This document shows positions 1 to 5,280 of a stretch of 7,329 nt of DNA, one piece after another; position 1 is the first letter of the stretch; every line of letters begins with the position of its first letter. This stretch comes from an uncultured Burkholderiaceae bacterium (GTDB taxonomy: Bacteria; Pseudomonadota; Gammaproteobacteria; Burkholderiales; Burkholderiaceae): positions 1 through 7,329 of the forward strand of contig CALMPB010000007.1 in NCBI GenBank assembly GCA_937871985.1. The letters run 5' to 3'. The translations under genes were made by a program, and so were the position numbers. The notes under the pieces were generated by a model that worked only from the letters and a program-made list of their open reading frames with translations, did no database searches and was not told where the DNA came from.

Positions 1-481
1 CGGACTTGTTGGCCATGTAGACCACGGCGCGTGCGACTTCGTAATCGGACAGCGTCGGGTTGCCGCCCTTGGCGGGCATGCCGCCCTTGCCGTGCAGGGC
101 CACGTTCAGCATGGCGTCGTAGCCCGCGGTGATGAAGGGCGCCCAGGCGGCGTTATCGCCCACCTTGGGTGCGCCAGCCACGCCGGCGGTATGACAGGCC
201 GTACAGACGGCGGCGAAGACCTGTTCGCCGGTCTTGAAGACCTTGGGGGCATTGGCATCGACCAGCTGGAAACCCGCGACCGGGGCAATGCGCTTGGCGA
301 TGGCTTCCTGGGACAGCGTATCCGAACCAGCTCCCACCTTGGTGCCCGAAACCACCATGTTCACCAATAGGATGATGATGGCGATGGGAATCACGAAGGC
401 CAGGACGACCGTGACGATCAGTTGTTTCGGGGTCTTGATGGGGGTGGCGTGCTCTTCTATGTGTTCCTGCTCGTTGCTCAT
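1..481 (-). CDS. Membrane-anchored c-type cytochrome (cytochrome c5-like), 3' end outside window
   Basis: The minus strand reads open from ATG at 481-479 to the window edge, giving 160 residues without a stop. After a short charged N-terminus, residues about 21-41 form one hydrophobic helix (LIVTVVLAFVIPIAIIILLV), an uncleaved anchor. A linker and a class I cytochrome c domain follow. The haem-binding motif CTACH lies at 93-97, and Met135 in KGGMPAKGG is the likely distal haem ligand, followed by a C-terminal helix (YEVARAVVYMAN). It probably shuttles electrons in the respiratory chain on the periplasmic face of the inner membrane. AGGA lies 7 bases before the ATG, and a TATAAT box lies about 107 bases upstream. 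Known c5-like proteins of this layout are only slightly longer, so few residues should be missing. Family confidence is high; the electron partner is unknown. Confidence 0.9.
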   Translation of the reverse strand, partial: MSNEQEHIEEHATPIKTPKQLIVTVVLAFVIPIAIIILLVNMVVSGTKVGAGSDTLSQEAIAKRIAPVAGFQLVDANAPKVFKTGEQVFAAVCTACHTAGVAGAPKVGDNAAWAPFITAGYDAMLNVALHGKGGMPAKGGNPTLSDYEVARAVVYMANKS

Positions 482-587
482 GACCAAATCCTGCTAACGG
501 GTACCGGGGGCGCCTGGCGGCGGCAACAGAAAATCAGTACTGCACAATTCGGCGGCGTAGACGGCCCGCCTTGCAAGCAAACGCTGG

Positions 588-593
588 ATTATA
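588..593 (-). promoter_or_regulatory. Probable -10 box of the cytochrome gene
   Basis: The minus strand reads a perfect TATAAT here, in the AT-rich context GTTATATAATCC. No good -35 is visible at 16-18 bases; TTGGAC at 619-614 is 20 bases away. The dyad TGTCATAGACA at 600-610 falls in the spacer and could be a regulator site, but it is short. The implied leader is about 100 bases long. Confidence 0.45.
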
Positions 594-691
594 TAACGGT
601 GTCATAGACACGCGTCCAATGCAACTGACCGGGTTTTCGCTGAGTTTGACGGCAGATTTGGTCCGATCCATGCAAGTCCTGGAAAACTGGG

Positions 692-697
692 TACAAT
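692..697 (+). promoter_or_regulatory. Probable -10 box of the tRNA-Arg gene
   Basis: TACAAT matches the sigma70 -10 consensus at five of six bases. It ends 16 bases before the mature tRNA 5' end, which allows a start about 10 bases upstream of the tRNA and a short 5' leader for RNase P. No clear -35 is seen at the usual spacing. Confidence 0.45.
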
Positions 698-713
698 ACC
701 GCCTCCTTGCGCT

Positions 714-788
714 GCGCCCGTAGTTCAATGGATAGAATGAGAGTTTCCGAAGCTCTTGATACAGGTTCGATTCCTGTCGGGCGCGCCA
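714..788 (+). tRNA. tRNA-Arg (anticodon CCG), CCA encoded
   Basis: A complete cloverleaf can be folded by eye. The acceptor arms GCGCCCG (714-720) and CGGGCGC (778-784) pair over all 7 positions. The anticodon stem AGAGT (740-744) pairs with GCTCT (752-756), with one G-T pair, around the loop TTCCGAA. The anticodon CCG at 747-749 reads the arginine codon CGG. The T stem ACAGG/CCTGT encloses the loop TTCGATT. A discriminator G at 785 is followed by an encoded CCA at 786-788. There is no intron and no long variable arm. The 3' end of such genes is a common integration site for mobile DNA. Confidence 0.97.
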
Positions 789-843
789 TCAAATCAATGG
801 GTTACGTGGCATTTTTTCCCACGCAGCACCCGAGTCAGGCCAT

Positions 844-860
844 GCCGGCGCTACGCCGGC
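844..860. repeat. Perfect 7-bp inverted repeat (hairpin)
   Basis: GCCGGCG and CGCCGGC flank the 3-base loop CTA. On the minus strand that loop is the TAG stop of the coding-like stretch at 851-1000. There is no T-tract on either strand, so it is not a typical intrinsic terminator. It resembles the other GC-rich hairpins in this window. Confidence 0.5.
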
Positions 861-1000
861 GCGATTCCGCCCTTTTCCAACTGCTTTACCCGACGTCGAT
901 CCGCTTCGAGCAGGCCTCGAAGAGCATCCAGGCATTCTTGCGCCGCGTCTGCTGTCTCCTGTAGCCAGAATTCGCTCCTGCATGGCGATATGCGCCAGAT
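851..1000 (-). pseudogene. Possible decayed small ORF, frameshifted (unrecognised)
   Basis: One minus-strand frame ending at the TAG at 853-851 encodes a charged, helix-like C-terminus (LQETADAAQECLDALRGLLE, then ADRRRVKQLEKGG). Its composition is far more protein-like than the neighbouring shadow frames. The only open route upstream in that frame runs through the terminator at 1007-1035 to an ATG at 1042, which is an implausible start. A different frame carries WDLAHIAMQERIL just upstream, so joining the two with a frameshift near 970 would give one sensible short protein. No ribosome binding site fits. The protein is not recognised, and the call rests on amino-acid texture alone. Confidence 0.2.
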
Positions 1001-1006
1001 CCCAAT

Positions 1007-1035
1007 AAAACGGCCGCCCTTGAGGCGGCCGTTTT
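1007..1035 (-). terminator. Rho-independent terminator, bidirectional
   Basis: AAAACGGCCGCC (1007-1018) and GGCGGCCGTTTT (1024-1035) form a perfect 12-bp stem around a 5-base loop. T-runs follow the GC core on both strands, so it can stop transcription either way. On the minus strand it begins directly at an in-frame TAA (1037-1035), the usual placement just after a gene. It therefore probably belonged to the minus-strand gene whose tail remains at 1035-1115. It also insulates the cluster promoter from tRNA read-through. Confidence 0.9.
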
Positions 1036-1115
1036 TATGCATTCATGGCGGCGCCGGGCCCGTCGTTCCGAGGGCGCCGCTCCTTGGCGAGCCGGTAGAG
1101 CGACTGGGCGGCTGC
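1035..1115 (-). pseudogene. Orphan 3' end of a lost minus-strand gene
   Basis: Read on the minus strand, 26 codons run from 1115 to a TAA at 1037-1035 that abuts the terminator stem. They include QSLYRLAKERR and end GAAMNA. The stretch has GC-rich third positions and protein-like composition. Upstream the frame hits TGA at 1118-1116, exactly where the sequence becomes AT-rich, and there is no usable start codon or ribosome binding site. The stop-then-terminator arrangement is what an intact gene end looks like, so the simplest reading is that the rest of the gene was removed when the neighbouring segment arrived. The original product cannot be recognised from so few residues. Confidence 0.4.
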
Positions 1116-1165
1116 TCAAGTCCCTATCACACAAATTTTCGTACAGGAATTCGATCTAACCCTAT

Positions 1166-1195
1166 CTGTCCAATCTGGTCGGACCAATTTAGTAT
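1166..1195 (+). promoter_or_regulatory. Putative promoter of the catabolic cluster
   Basis: TAGTAT (1190-1195) matches four of six -10 positions, and CTGTCC (1166-1171) is a weak -35 at 18-base spacing. The operator-like dyad lies between them, so a bound repressor would block polymerase. The region is AT-rich compared with everything to its left. The boxes are weak and the exact start is a guess. Confidence 0.35.
1172..1190. promoter_or_regulatory. FadR/GntR-type operator
   Basis: AATCTGGTCGGACCAATTT contains the perfect inverted repeat TGGTC-G-GACCA (1176-1186), with AA/TT symmetry at the ends. The TGGTnnnACCA form is the known recognition pattern of FadR-subfamily GntR proteins such as FadR, PdhR and LldR. 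It lies 35 bases before the first gene of a cluster that encodes just such a regulator (3281-3997), so autoregulation or regulation in cis is the natural inference. Confidence 0.7.
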
Positions 1196-1224
1196 TACAA
1201 AAATGCCATGCCAAATTGGGTTTT

Positions 1225-2217
1225 ATGAAGAAGATCTTTCTGACCGGCGCCATTCATCCTGATGCGATCGCGCTCCTCGAACAATACGCCGAGGTCGTTG
1301 TGGCGGACGACACCTCTGCGGCTTCGCTGAGGGAGGGGATGGAGGGCGCCGATGCGGTCCTGGTGAGACATCCTCTTGCGGCCGGTGCATTTGATGGCGC
1401 AGAACGGCTCCGCTGCGCGATCAGGCATGGCGCCGGCATAGACATGATTCCTGTCGACGACGCAAATCGCCTGGGCATTCTGGTAGCCAATGTTCCCGGC
1501 ATAAATGCGAATTACGTCGCCGAGCACGCCATAGGACAGATGATTTGCCTGGCAAGGCGCCTGCCTCTTATCGGCACGGCGTTCAGGGGCCTTTCCTGGG
1601 AGGCCGGCAAGTCGGTCGCGCTTGGCGGGAGCGGGCTACGCGGGAAAACGGTCGGGATCGTCGGCCTGGGCGCGGTCGGCAGGGCATTGGCCAATATCTG
1701 CAAAGACGGCTTTGCGATGAACGTCGTGGCCGCCGCGCGTAGCGGCAAGGGCAGCAGCCCGGCATGCGCCATTGAACGAAAACCGCTGGACGAGCTTCTC
1801 GCGAGTTCCGACTTTGTGGTGTTGTGCTGCCCTCTTACTGAGGAAACGGCAGGGCTGATCAATATGGCCGCCTTGTCGAAAATGAAGCGCAGCGCCTATT
1901 TGATAAACGTTGCGCGCGGCGCCGTTGTCAATGAAAACGACCTGATTCACGCCTTGGTGAATAAATATATCGCAGGCGCGGCGCTTGATGTTTATGAGGG
2001 CACGCCGTTGCAGCGATCTTCGGCGCTGTTCGATATAGAGGGATTGCTATTGACGCCGCATACCGCGGCAGTAACCGCGGAAAGCATGCGAGAAATGGGA
2101 TGGGTCTCTGCGTTACAGGCTGTGGAAGTGCTGCAGGGGCGATTTCCAGAAAACTGGATAAATAGAAATGCCAAAGCGGCTATCGAATCCCGCTGGTCGC
2201 GATTGGACGCGCAGTAA
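1225..2217 (+). CDS. NAD-dependent D-2-hydroxyacid dehydrogenase family protein
   Basis: This 330-residue cytoplasmic oxidoreductase belongs to the D-isomer-specific 2-hydroxyacid dehydrogenase family, which interconverts 2-oxoacids and D-2-hydroxyacids with NAD(P). The split catalytic domain surrounds a Rossmann domain whose nucleotide motif GLGAVG sits at 147-152 (KTVGIVGLGAVGRAL). The signature NVARGAVVNENDLIHAL supplies the catalytic arginine Arg231, and LLTPHTAA supplies the catalytic histidine His279. The usual catalytic glutamate, in the DVFxxEP motif, is replaced: the sequence reads DVYEGTPL, with Thr260 at that place and Glu258 two residues earlier. The start is ATG 1225, because it gives the family-typical MKKIFLTG beginning; an in-frame TTG at 1216 would add three residues. 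The ribosome binding site is weak (TTGGG). Several ATA and AGA codons are used. It is first in the cluster and its substrate is unknown. Confidence 0.9.
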   Translation: MKKIFLTGAIHPDAIALLEQYAEVVVADDTSAASLREGMEGADAVLVRHPLAAGAFDGAERLRCAIRHGAGIDMIPVDDANRLGILVANVPGINANYVAEHAIGQMICLARRLPLIGTAFRGLSWEAGKSVALGGSGLRGKTVGIVGLGAVGRALANICKDGFAMNVVAAARSGKGSSPACAIERKPLDELLASSDFVVLCCPLTEETAGLINMAALSKMKRSAYLINVARGAVVNENDLIHALVNKYIAGAALDVYEGTPLQRSSALFDIEGLLLTPHTAAVTAESMREMGWVSALQAVEVLQGRFPENWINRNAKAAIESRWSRLDAQ

Positions 2218-2242
2218 TCAACAGGGTCTTTAATTTAAAAAT

Positions 2243-2249
2243 AAGGAGG
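2243..2249 (+). promoter_or_regulatory. Ribosome binding site fixing a TTG start
   Basis: AAGGAGG is a near-perfect anti-16S match, 6 bases before TTG at 2256. It decides that the solute-binding protein starts at TTG, since no in-frame ATG lies near the signal peptide. Confidence 0.85.
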
Positions 2250-2255
2250 CAGGCT

Positions 2256-3218
2256 TTGAAAAAATATATCAAGTTGCTGGGCATTGCATTTTCCATTGCG
2301 CCGCTGTTTCACGCTGCGGCGATGGCGGCGGAATTTCCCTCCCGGCCGGTATCGCTGATCGTTCCTTGGAGTCCGGGCGGCTCGGTAGATATGACGGCCC
2401 GCAAACTCGGCGAAGCAATGGCTCAGGAAGGAATCCAGGTCGTTGTCGAGAATGTTCCGGGGGCGTCCGGGACTATCGGCCTGCGAAAAGTCGCCATGGC
2501 CGCCCCGGACGGCTATACCCTGGGTCTGGCGACGACATCTCTGATGGGGGCGATCTCACAAAAGATCACTCCGCTTTCCACCAAGGATTTTAAACCGCTG
2601 GCGCAAACGACGGCAGAACAGGAAATACTGCTGGTACCCGCGAAAAGCTCCATAAAAACGATTGAAGATTTTGTTGCGCTGATGAAAACAAAATCAAATG
2701 GAGTGTCGTTCGGAACGCCGGGCGCATTTACCGTCAACCATGTTTATGGCGCCTTGCTGGGTCAGGCCGTCGGGAAAGACCTGATTCACATCGCATACGG
2801 AGGCGGCGCCAAGGTGCTGGTAGATCTGGCCGGCGGACAGATTGACGCCGGCATCCTGAAGCCCTCGGAGGCCAAGGCGCTGATCGACGGCGGGCAGGTC
2901 CGCCCCATTGGAGCGTTCTCGACAGTTCGTTCGGAGATCTACCCTGATGTGCCGACGTTCCAGGAGAAAGGAATCGATCTTTTCGCGCACGGTTCTTTAC
3001 CGCTGATGTCGTACATCGTGGCCCCGAAGGGCACGCCTGACGACGTCGCCAACAAGCTCGTCGCGGCGCTTGCCAAAGCGATGCGAAGCGACGGATATAC
3101 CGCCTTTACCAAGGAATACGGCATGACCGGTCAAGGCATGACGGGGAGCGATCTCTCCAATACTATCGAGGAAATTCAGAAAACATATGATGCTATTCTC
3201 CCGAACGTAAAAGAATAA
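2256..3218 (+). CDS. TctC/Bug-family periplasmic solute-binding protein
   Basis: The 320-residue precursor starts at TTG behind a strong ribosome binding site. Residues 1-25 are a Sec signal peptide: Lys-Lys, a hydrophobic core, then AAMAA with likely cleavage before EFPSRP. The mature start, EFPSRPVSLIVPWSPGGSVDMTAR, is the hallmark of the Bug (TctC) family, followed by the typical ENVPGASGTIG and PDGYTL segments. Bug proteins bind small carboxylates such as citrate, tartrate or other dicarboxylates and amino acids, and deliver them to tripartite tricarboxylate transporters or act as sensors. No TctA/TctB membrane subunit occurs in the window, so this is an orphan binding protein, common in Bordetella-type genomes. 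It lies 38 bases after the dehydrogenase gene and 62 before the regulator. Its place in the cluster suggests that it captures the acid degraded here. Confidence 0.92.
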   Translation: MKKYIKLLGIAFSIAPLFHAAAMAAEFPSRPVSLIVPWSPGGSVDMTARKLGEAMAQEGIQVVVENVPGASGTIGLRKVAMAAPDGYTLGLATTSLMGAISQKITPLSTKDFKPLAQTTAEQEILLVPAKSSIKTIEDFVALMKTKSNGVSFGTPGAFTVNHVYGALLGQAVGKDLIHIAYGGGAKVLVDLAGGQIDAGILKPSEAKALIDGGQVRPIGAFSTVRSEIYPDVPTFQEKGIDLFAHGSLPLMSYIVAPKGTPDDVANKLVAALAKAMRSDGYTAFTKEYGMTGQGMTGSDLSNTIEEIQKTYDAILPNVKE

Positions 3219-3226
3219 GCGACGGC

Positions 3227-3253
3227 GGCCCCGGGGGCCTCCGGGTAACCCCG
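3227..3253. repeat. GC-rich hairpin cluster in the tctC-like/gntR-like gap
   Basis: GGCCC (3227-3231) pairs with GGGCC (3235-3239). Alternatively CGGGG (3232-3236) can pair with CCCCG (3249-3253), so the two folds are mutually exclusive. No U-tract follows. It could slow or partly terminate transcription, or protect the 3' end of the upstream message. Confidence 0.5.
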
Positions 3254-3255
3254 AA

Positions 3256-3271
3256 ACAAATATTTATTTGT
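3256..3271. promoter_or_regulatory. AT-rich palindrome before the GntR gene
   Basis: ACAAATA and TATTTGT form a perfect 7-bp inverted repeat with a 2-base spacer, ending 9 bases before the ATG at 3281. It is unlike the TGGTC-type operator upstream of the cluster. It could be a regulator site for a separate gntR promoter, or a weak hairpin covering the ribosome binding region. Function is inferred from position only. Confidence 0.35.
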
Positions 3272-3280
3272 AGAGCCATC

Positions 3281-3997
3281 ATGGAAGATATCGTTAATTC
3301 GCCGGTCAAGTCGGACCTCACTGCAAAAATACTCTCCGATTTAATCAGATTCATCGAGAAGCGTCAGTACGAGCCCGGGGAGCGTCTGCCGTCGGAGCGA
3401 GAGCTTGCCGAAAGATTCAAGGCGGGCCGGGGTGCGATACGCGAGGCATTAACGATTCTGGAAAACCTGAGGTATCTAGAAAAGAGACCGAACTCCGGAA
3501 TTTTCATGAGCTCGGAGCCGGGGCAGATCAGTTTGGAAGCCTTGAGTCTGTTTGCGGGCCTTGGCATAAGCCTGGGGTCCGCTCAACTGGCTGAGGCAAA
3601 CGAAGCCAGAAAAATCATTGAATCCCAGGCTATCCGGCTGGCCTGCGAGCGTCGTACCGACGACGATCTGGTTGAATTGAAAAAATCCCTGGATAAATTC
3701 CAGAAATGCGTTGAGAACGGTGACGACAATGCGGCGGATCTTGATTGTGAATTTCACATGCTGATATTCAAGGCCGCAAGCAATACCGTTCTGATGCAAA
3801 TGGTAAATCCATTTTATGTCATGACGTCCCAGCGCCGGATTAGTTTCTTTTCGGACAAGACAAGAGGAAAAACCTCTTTCGAGCAGCACGCCTTGATTTT
3901 TGAATGCATAAAAAACCAGGATGCGGCCGAGGCGCAGAGAATCATGGAAAACCACATAGGGCGGGTATCGGCGCTAACCCAGCCGCCACCCGCGTAA
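3281..3997 (+). CDS. GntR-family transcriptional regulator, FadR subfamily (FCD domain)
   Basis: This 238-residue DNA-binding regulator has an N-terminal winged helix-turn-helix at about 10-78. Its core GERLPSERELAERF (33-46), then GAIREAL (51-57), is the GntR signature, and the wing ends in NSGIFM. The C-terminal all-helical FCD effector domain spans about 95-230. It carries the expected metal/ligand-binding residues: Asp155 and His159 in DCEFH, His203 in EQHALIF, and His225 in MENHIGRV. Members usually repress catabolic operons and are released by a carboxylic acid bound near the metal. The TGGTC-G-GACCA site at 1176-1186 fits this subfamily. The start at ATG 3281 has a weak ribosome binding site. 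The gene sits within the cluster, 62 bases after the binding-protein gene and 46 before the dehydratase gene. ATA codons are frequent. Confidence 0.93.
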   Translation: MEDIVNSPVKSDLTAKILSDLIRFIEKRQYEPGERLPSERELAERFKAGRGAIREALTILENLRYLEKRPNSGIFMSSEPGQISLEALSLFAGLGISLGSAQLAEANEARKIIESQAIRLACERRTDDDLVELKKSLDKFQKCVENGDDNAADLDCEFHMLIFKAASNTVLMQMVNPFYVMTSQRRISFFSDKTRGKTSFEQHALIFECIKNQDAAEAQRIMENHIGRVSALTQPPPA

Positions 3998-4000
3998 TGA

Positions 4001-4016
4001 CGCCGCCGATGCGGCG
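4001..4016. repeat. Perfect 6-bp hairpin between gntR-like and dehydratase genes
   Basis: CGCCGC and GCGGCG flank the 4-base loop CGAT, starting 3 bases after the stop at 3995-3997. There is no U-tract, and the ribosome binding site of the next gene follows 18 bases later. It may set the transcript balance between regulator and enzyme genes. Confidence 0.5.
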
Positions 4017-4043
4017 CGAATAAATCCCACAGTTGGAGAAAAA

Positions 4044-5183
4044 ATGAAAATCGCTCAGGTAATTGCCTATCCTCTTTCTTTCCGCGTGACCCCTGGAAAA
4101 GGCGTGGCGTTGGGGCTGGGGCAAACGATCAAGCGCGATACCGTCGTCGTAAAGGTGGTGACCGAGGACGGCGTGGTGGGCTGGGGTGAATCCCATCATG
4201 GCCGGGCGCCGGGCGCAGTGGCTCACCTCGTGAACACCACGCTGCGCGAACTGATCGTGGGAATGGACTCCCGCGAGATCGTCAAGGTATGGAACCGCAT
4301 CTATCGCATGCAGATCGCGAGCCATGGCCTGGGAACCGCCACCGCAATTGCCATGAGCGGCATCGACACCGCGCTGTGGGATATCAAGGGAAAGATGGCC
4401 AACATGCCGCTGTACCGGTTGCTGGGCGGCAGTGCCGGAGGGATTGACGCCTACGCGGGCGGCATCTCGTTGGGATACCAGCCGCCGGAGCAATTGGTGG
4501 AAGAGGTTCGTCCGCTTGTCGAACTTGGCTATCGGGCGGTCAAGCTGCGCGTTGGCGATACCGTTCCGAACGACCTGCGGCGTGTCGAAGCCGTGCGCAA
4601 GGCGTTTGGCGACGATCTGACCATTCTCGTCGATGCGAATACCGCATATACGCTTAAAGATGTGCGCCAGGCCATGCCTGCCTATGAAGCGCTGAATGTC
4701 GGCTGGCTCGAAGAGCCGTTCGCTCCTGCCGATGCATATAACTATGCCCAAGCGAAACTACTGGGCACTGTTCCGCTCGCCGCCGGTGAAAATCACTATA
4801 CGCGCCACGAGTTCACGAAAGTTATCGAAGACCGGTCCATTACCATTTTGCAGCCCGACGTTTCCAAAACGGGCGGCGTGACTGAAATCATGCGCATTGC
4901 GGCGATGGCTTCGGGATGGAAAGTGCCGATCAACCCGCATACGTGCACCACCAGCTTGAACATGGCCGCCACCATCCATGTGCTCGCGTCCATCGATAAT
5001 GCGGGCTACTTCGAGGCTGATGTGGCGATTGAAAATCCGTTCCGCACCGAAATGACCAGCCTGCCATATGAGCTGAGCGCGGATGGCCGGGTCGCGCCGC
5101 TGGAAAAGCCGGGGATTGGCATCGAGGTCGACGAAGCGTTCATTGCTTCCCATCCGCTGATCGACGGGCCTTGCTTCGTTTAA
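4044..5183 (+). CDS. Enolase-superfamily acid-sugar dehydratase or racemase (mandelate racemase subgroup)
   Basis: This 379-residue cytoplasmic Mg-dependent enzyme abstracts the alpha proton of a carboxylate substrate. An N-terminal capping domain (about 1-125) precedes the TIM barrel. Metal ligands are Asp197 (VDAN), Glu223 (LEEP) and Glu249 (AGEN). Asp272 (QPDVSKTGG) and His299 (NPHT) form the Asp-His dyad that defines the mandelate racemase subgroup, and Glu324 (FEAD) matches the electrophilic Glu317 of mandelate racemase. On the second strand the usual KxK is Lys167-Leu-Arg169, so the position of the mandelate racemase base Lys166 is arginine. Mandelate racemisation itself is therefore unlikely, and dehydration of a sugar acid or diacid is more probable. 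The start is ATG 4044 behind GGAGA (4035-4039). All of its roughly 26 Ile codons are ATC or ATT, unlike its neighbours. The substrate cannot be named. Confidence 0.9.
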   Translation: MKIAQVIAYPLSFRVTPGKGVALGLGQTIKRDTVVVKVVTEDGVVGWGESHHGRAPGAVAHLVNTTLRELIVGMDSREIVKVWNRIYRMQIASHGLGTATAIAMSGIDTALWDIKGKMANMPLYRLLGGSAGGIDAYAGGISLGYQPPEQLVEEVRPLVELGYRAVKLRVGDTVPNDLRRVEAVRKAFGDDLTILVDANTAYTLKDVRQAMPAYEALNVGWLEEPFAPADAYNYAQAKLLGTVPLAAGENHYTRHEFTKVIEDRSITILQPDVSKTGGVTEIMRIAAMASGWKVPINPHTCTTSLNMAATIHVLASIDNAGYFEADVAIENPFRTEMTSLPYELSADGRVAPLEKPGIGIEVDEAFIASHPLIDGPCFV

Positions 5184-5205
5184 GCGGCCGAACGGGTTGC
5201 ATGAG

Positions 5206-5226
5206 GGGCGGGGGATCCCCCCGCCC
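5206..5226. repeat. Perfect 9-bp G/C hairpin between dehydratase and alcohol dehydrogenase genes
   Basis: GGGCGGGGG (5206-5214) pairs fully with CCCCCGCCC (5218-5226) around the 3-base loop ATC. It is very stable but has no T-run after it on either strand. It lies 22 bases after the stop at 5181-5183. Likely roles are message 3'-end protection or a pause/partial terminator. A Rho-independent stop is not supported. Confidence 0.6.
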
Positions 5227-5280
5227 GCGTACCGGCAAAAGAGAAATGCGCCGGGCTTTGTTGGCCGATAGAGAGTGCAA

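Larger units (their letters stand above)
482..713. other. Divergent intergenic region between cytochrome and tRNA-Arg
   Basis: These 232 bases contain no convincing gene. They hold the cytochrome ribosome binding site and leader, a minus-strand TATAAT box at 593-588, a short dyad TGTC-ATA-GACA at 600-610 just upstream of that box, and a plus-strand TACAAT box at 692-697 in front of the tRNA. Short ORFs here lack ribosome binding sites and protein-like composition. Confidence 0.6.
789..1224. other. Gene-poor junction between tRNA-Arg and the catabolic cluster
   Basis: No intact gene is supported in these 436 bases. From left to right they hold a perfect hairpin (844-860), a minus-strand coding-like stretch that may be a frameshifted remnant (851-1000), a strong bidirectional terminator (1007-1035), an orphan 3' gene end on the minus strand (1035-1115), and the AT-rich promoter/operator region of the plus-strand cluster (about 1120-1224). 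Base composition switches sharply near 1116-1125. That suggests a recombination junction rather than an ordinary intergenic region. Confidence 0.6.

Noticed and set aside
764..788. Integration att site repeat of the tRNA 3' end
   Set aside because: I found no second copy of the tRNA 3' end anywhere else in the window, and no integrase gene. The tRNA proximity is only circumstantial.
1208..1228. Six-codon leader ORF whose TGA overlaps the ATG at 1225
   Set aside because: It has no ribosome binding site and no run of regulatory codons. Such short frames occur by chance.
756..1262. Plus-strand ORF of 168 codons overlapping the tRNA and the terminator
   Set aside because: It starts inside the tRNA gene, runs through the terminator stem and the operator, has no ribosome binding site, and its residues look like random GC-rich translation.
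3227..3239. Rho-independent terminator after the binding-protein gene
   Set aside because: The stem is GC-rich but no T-run follows, so it is recorded only as a hairpin.
3942..4751. Minus-strand ORF of 269 codons opposite the dehydratase gene
   Set aside because: It is antisense to an unambiguous enolase-superfamily gene. It is His/Arg-rich with no recognisable motif, a typical shadow frame in GC-rich DNA.
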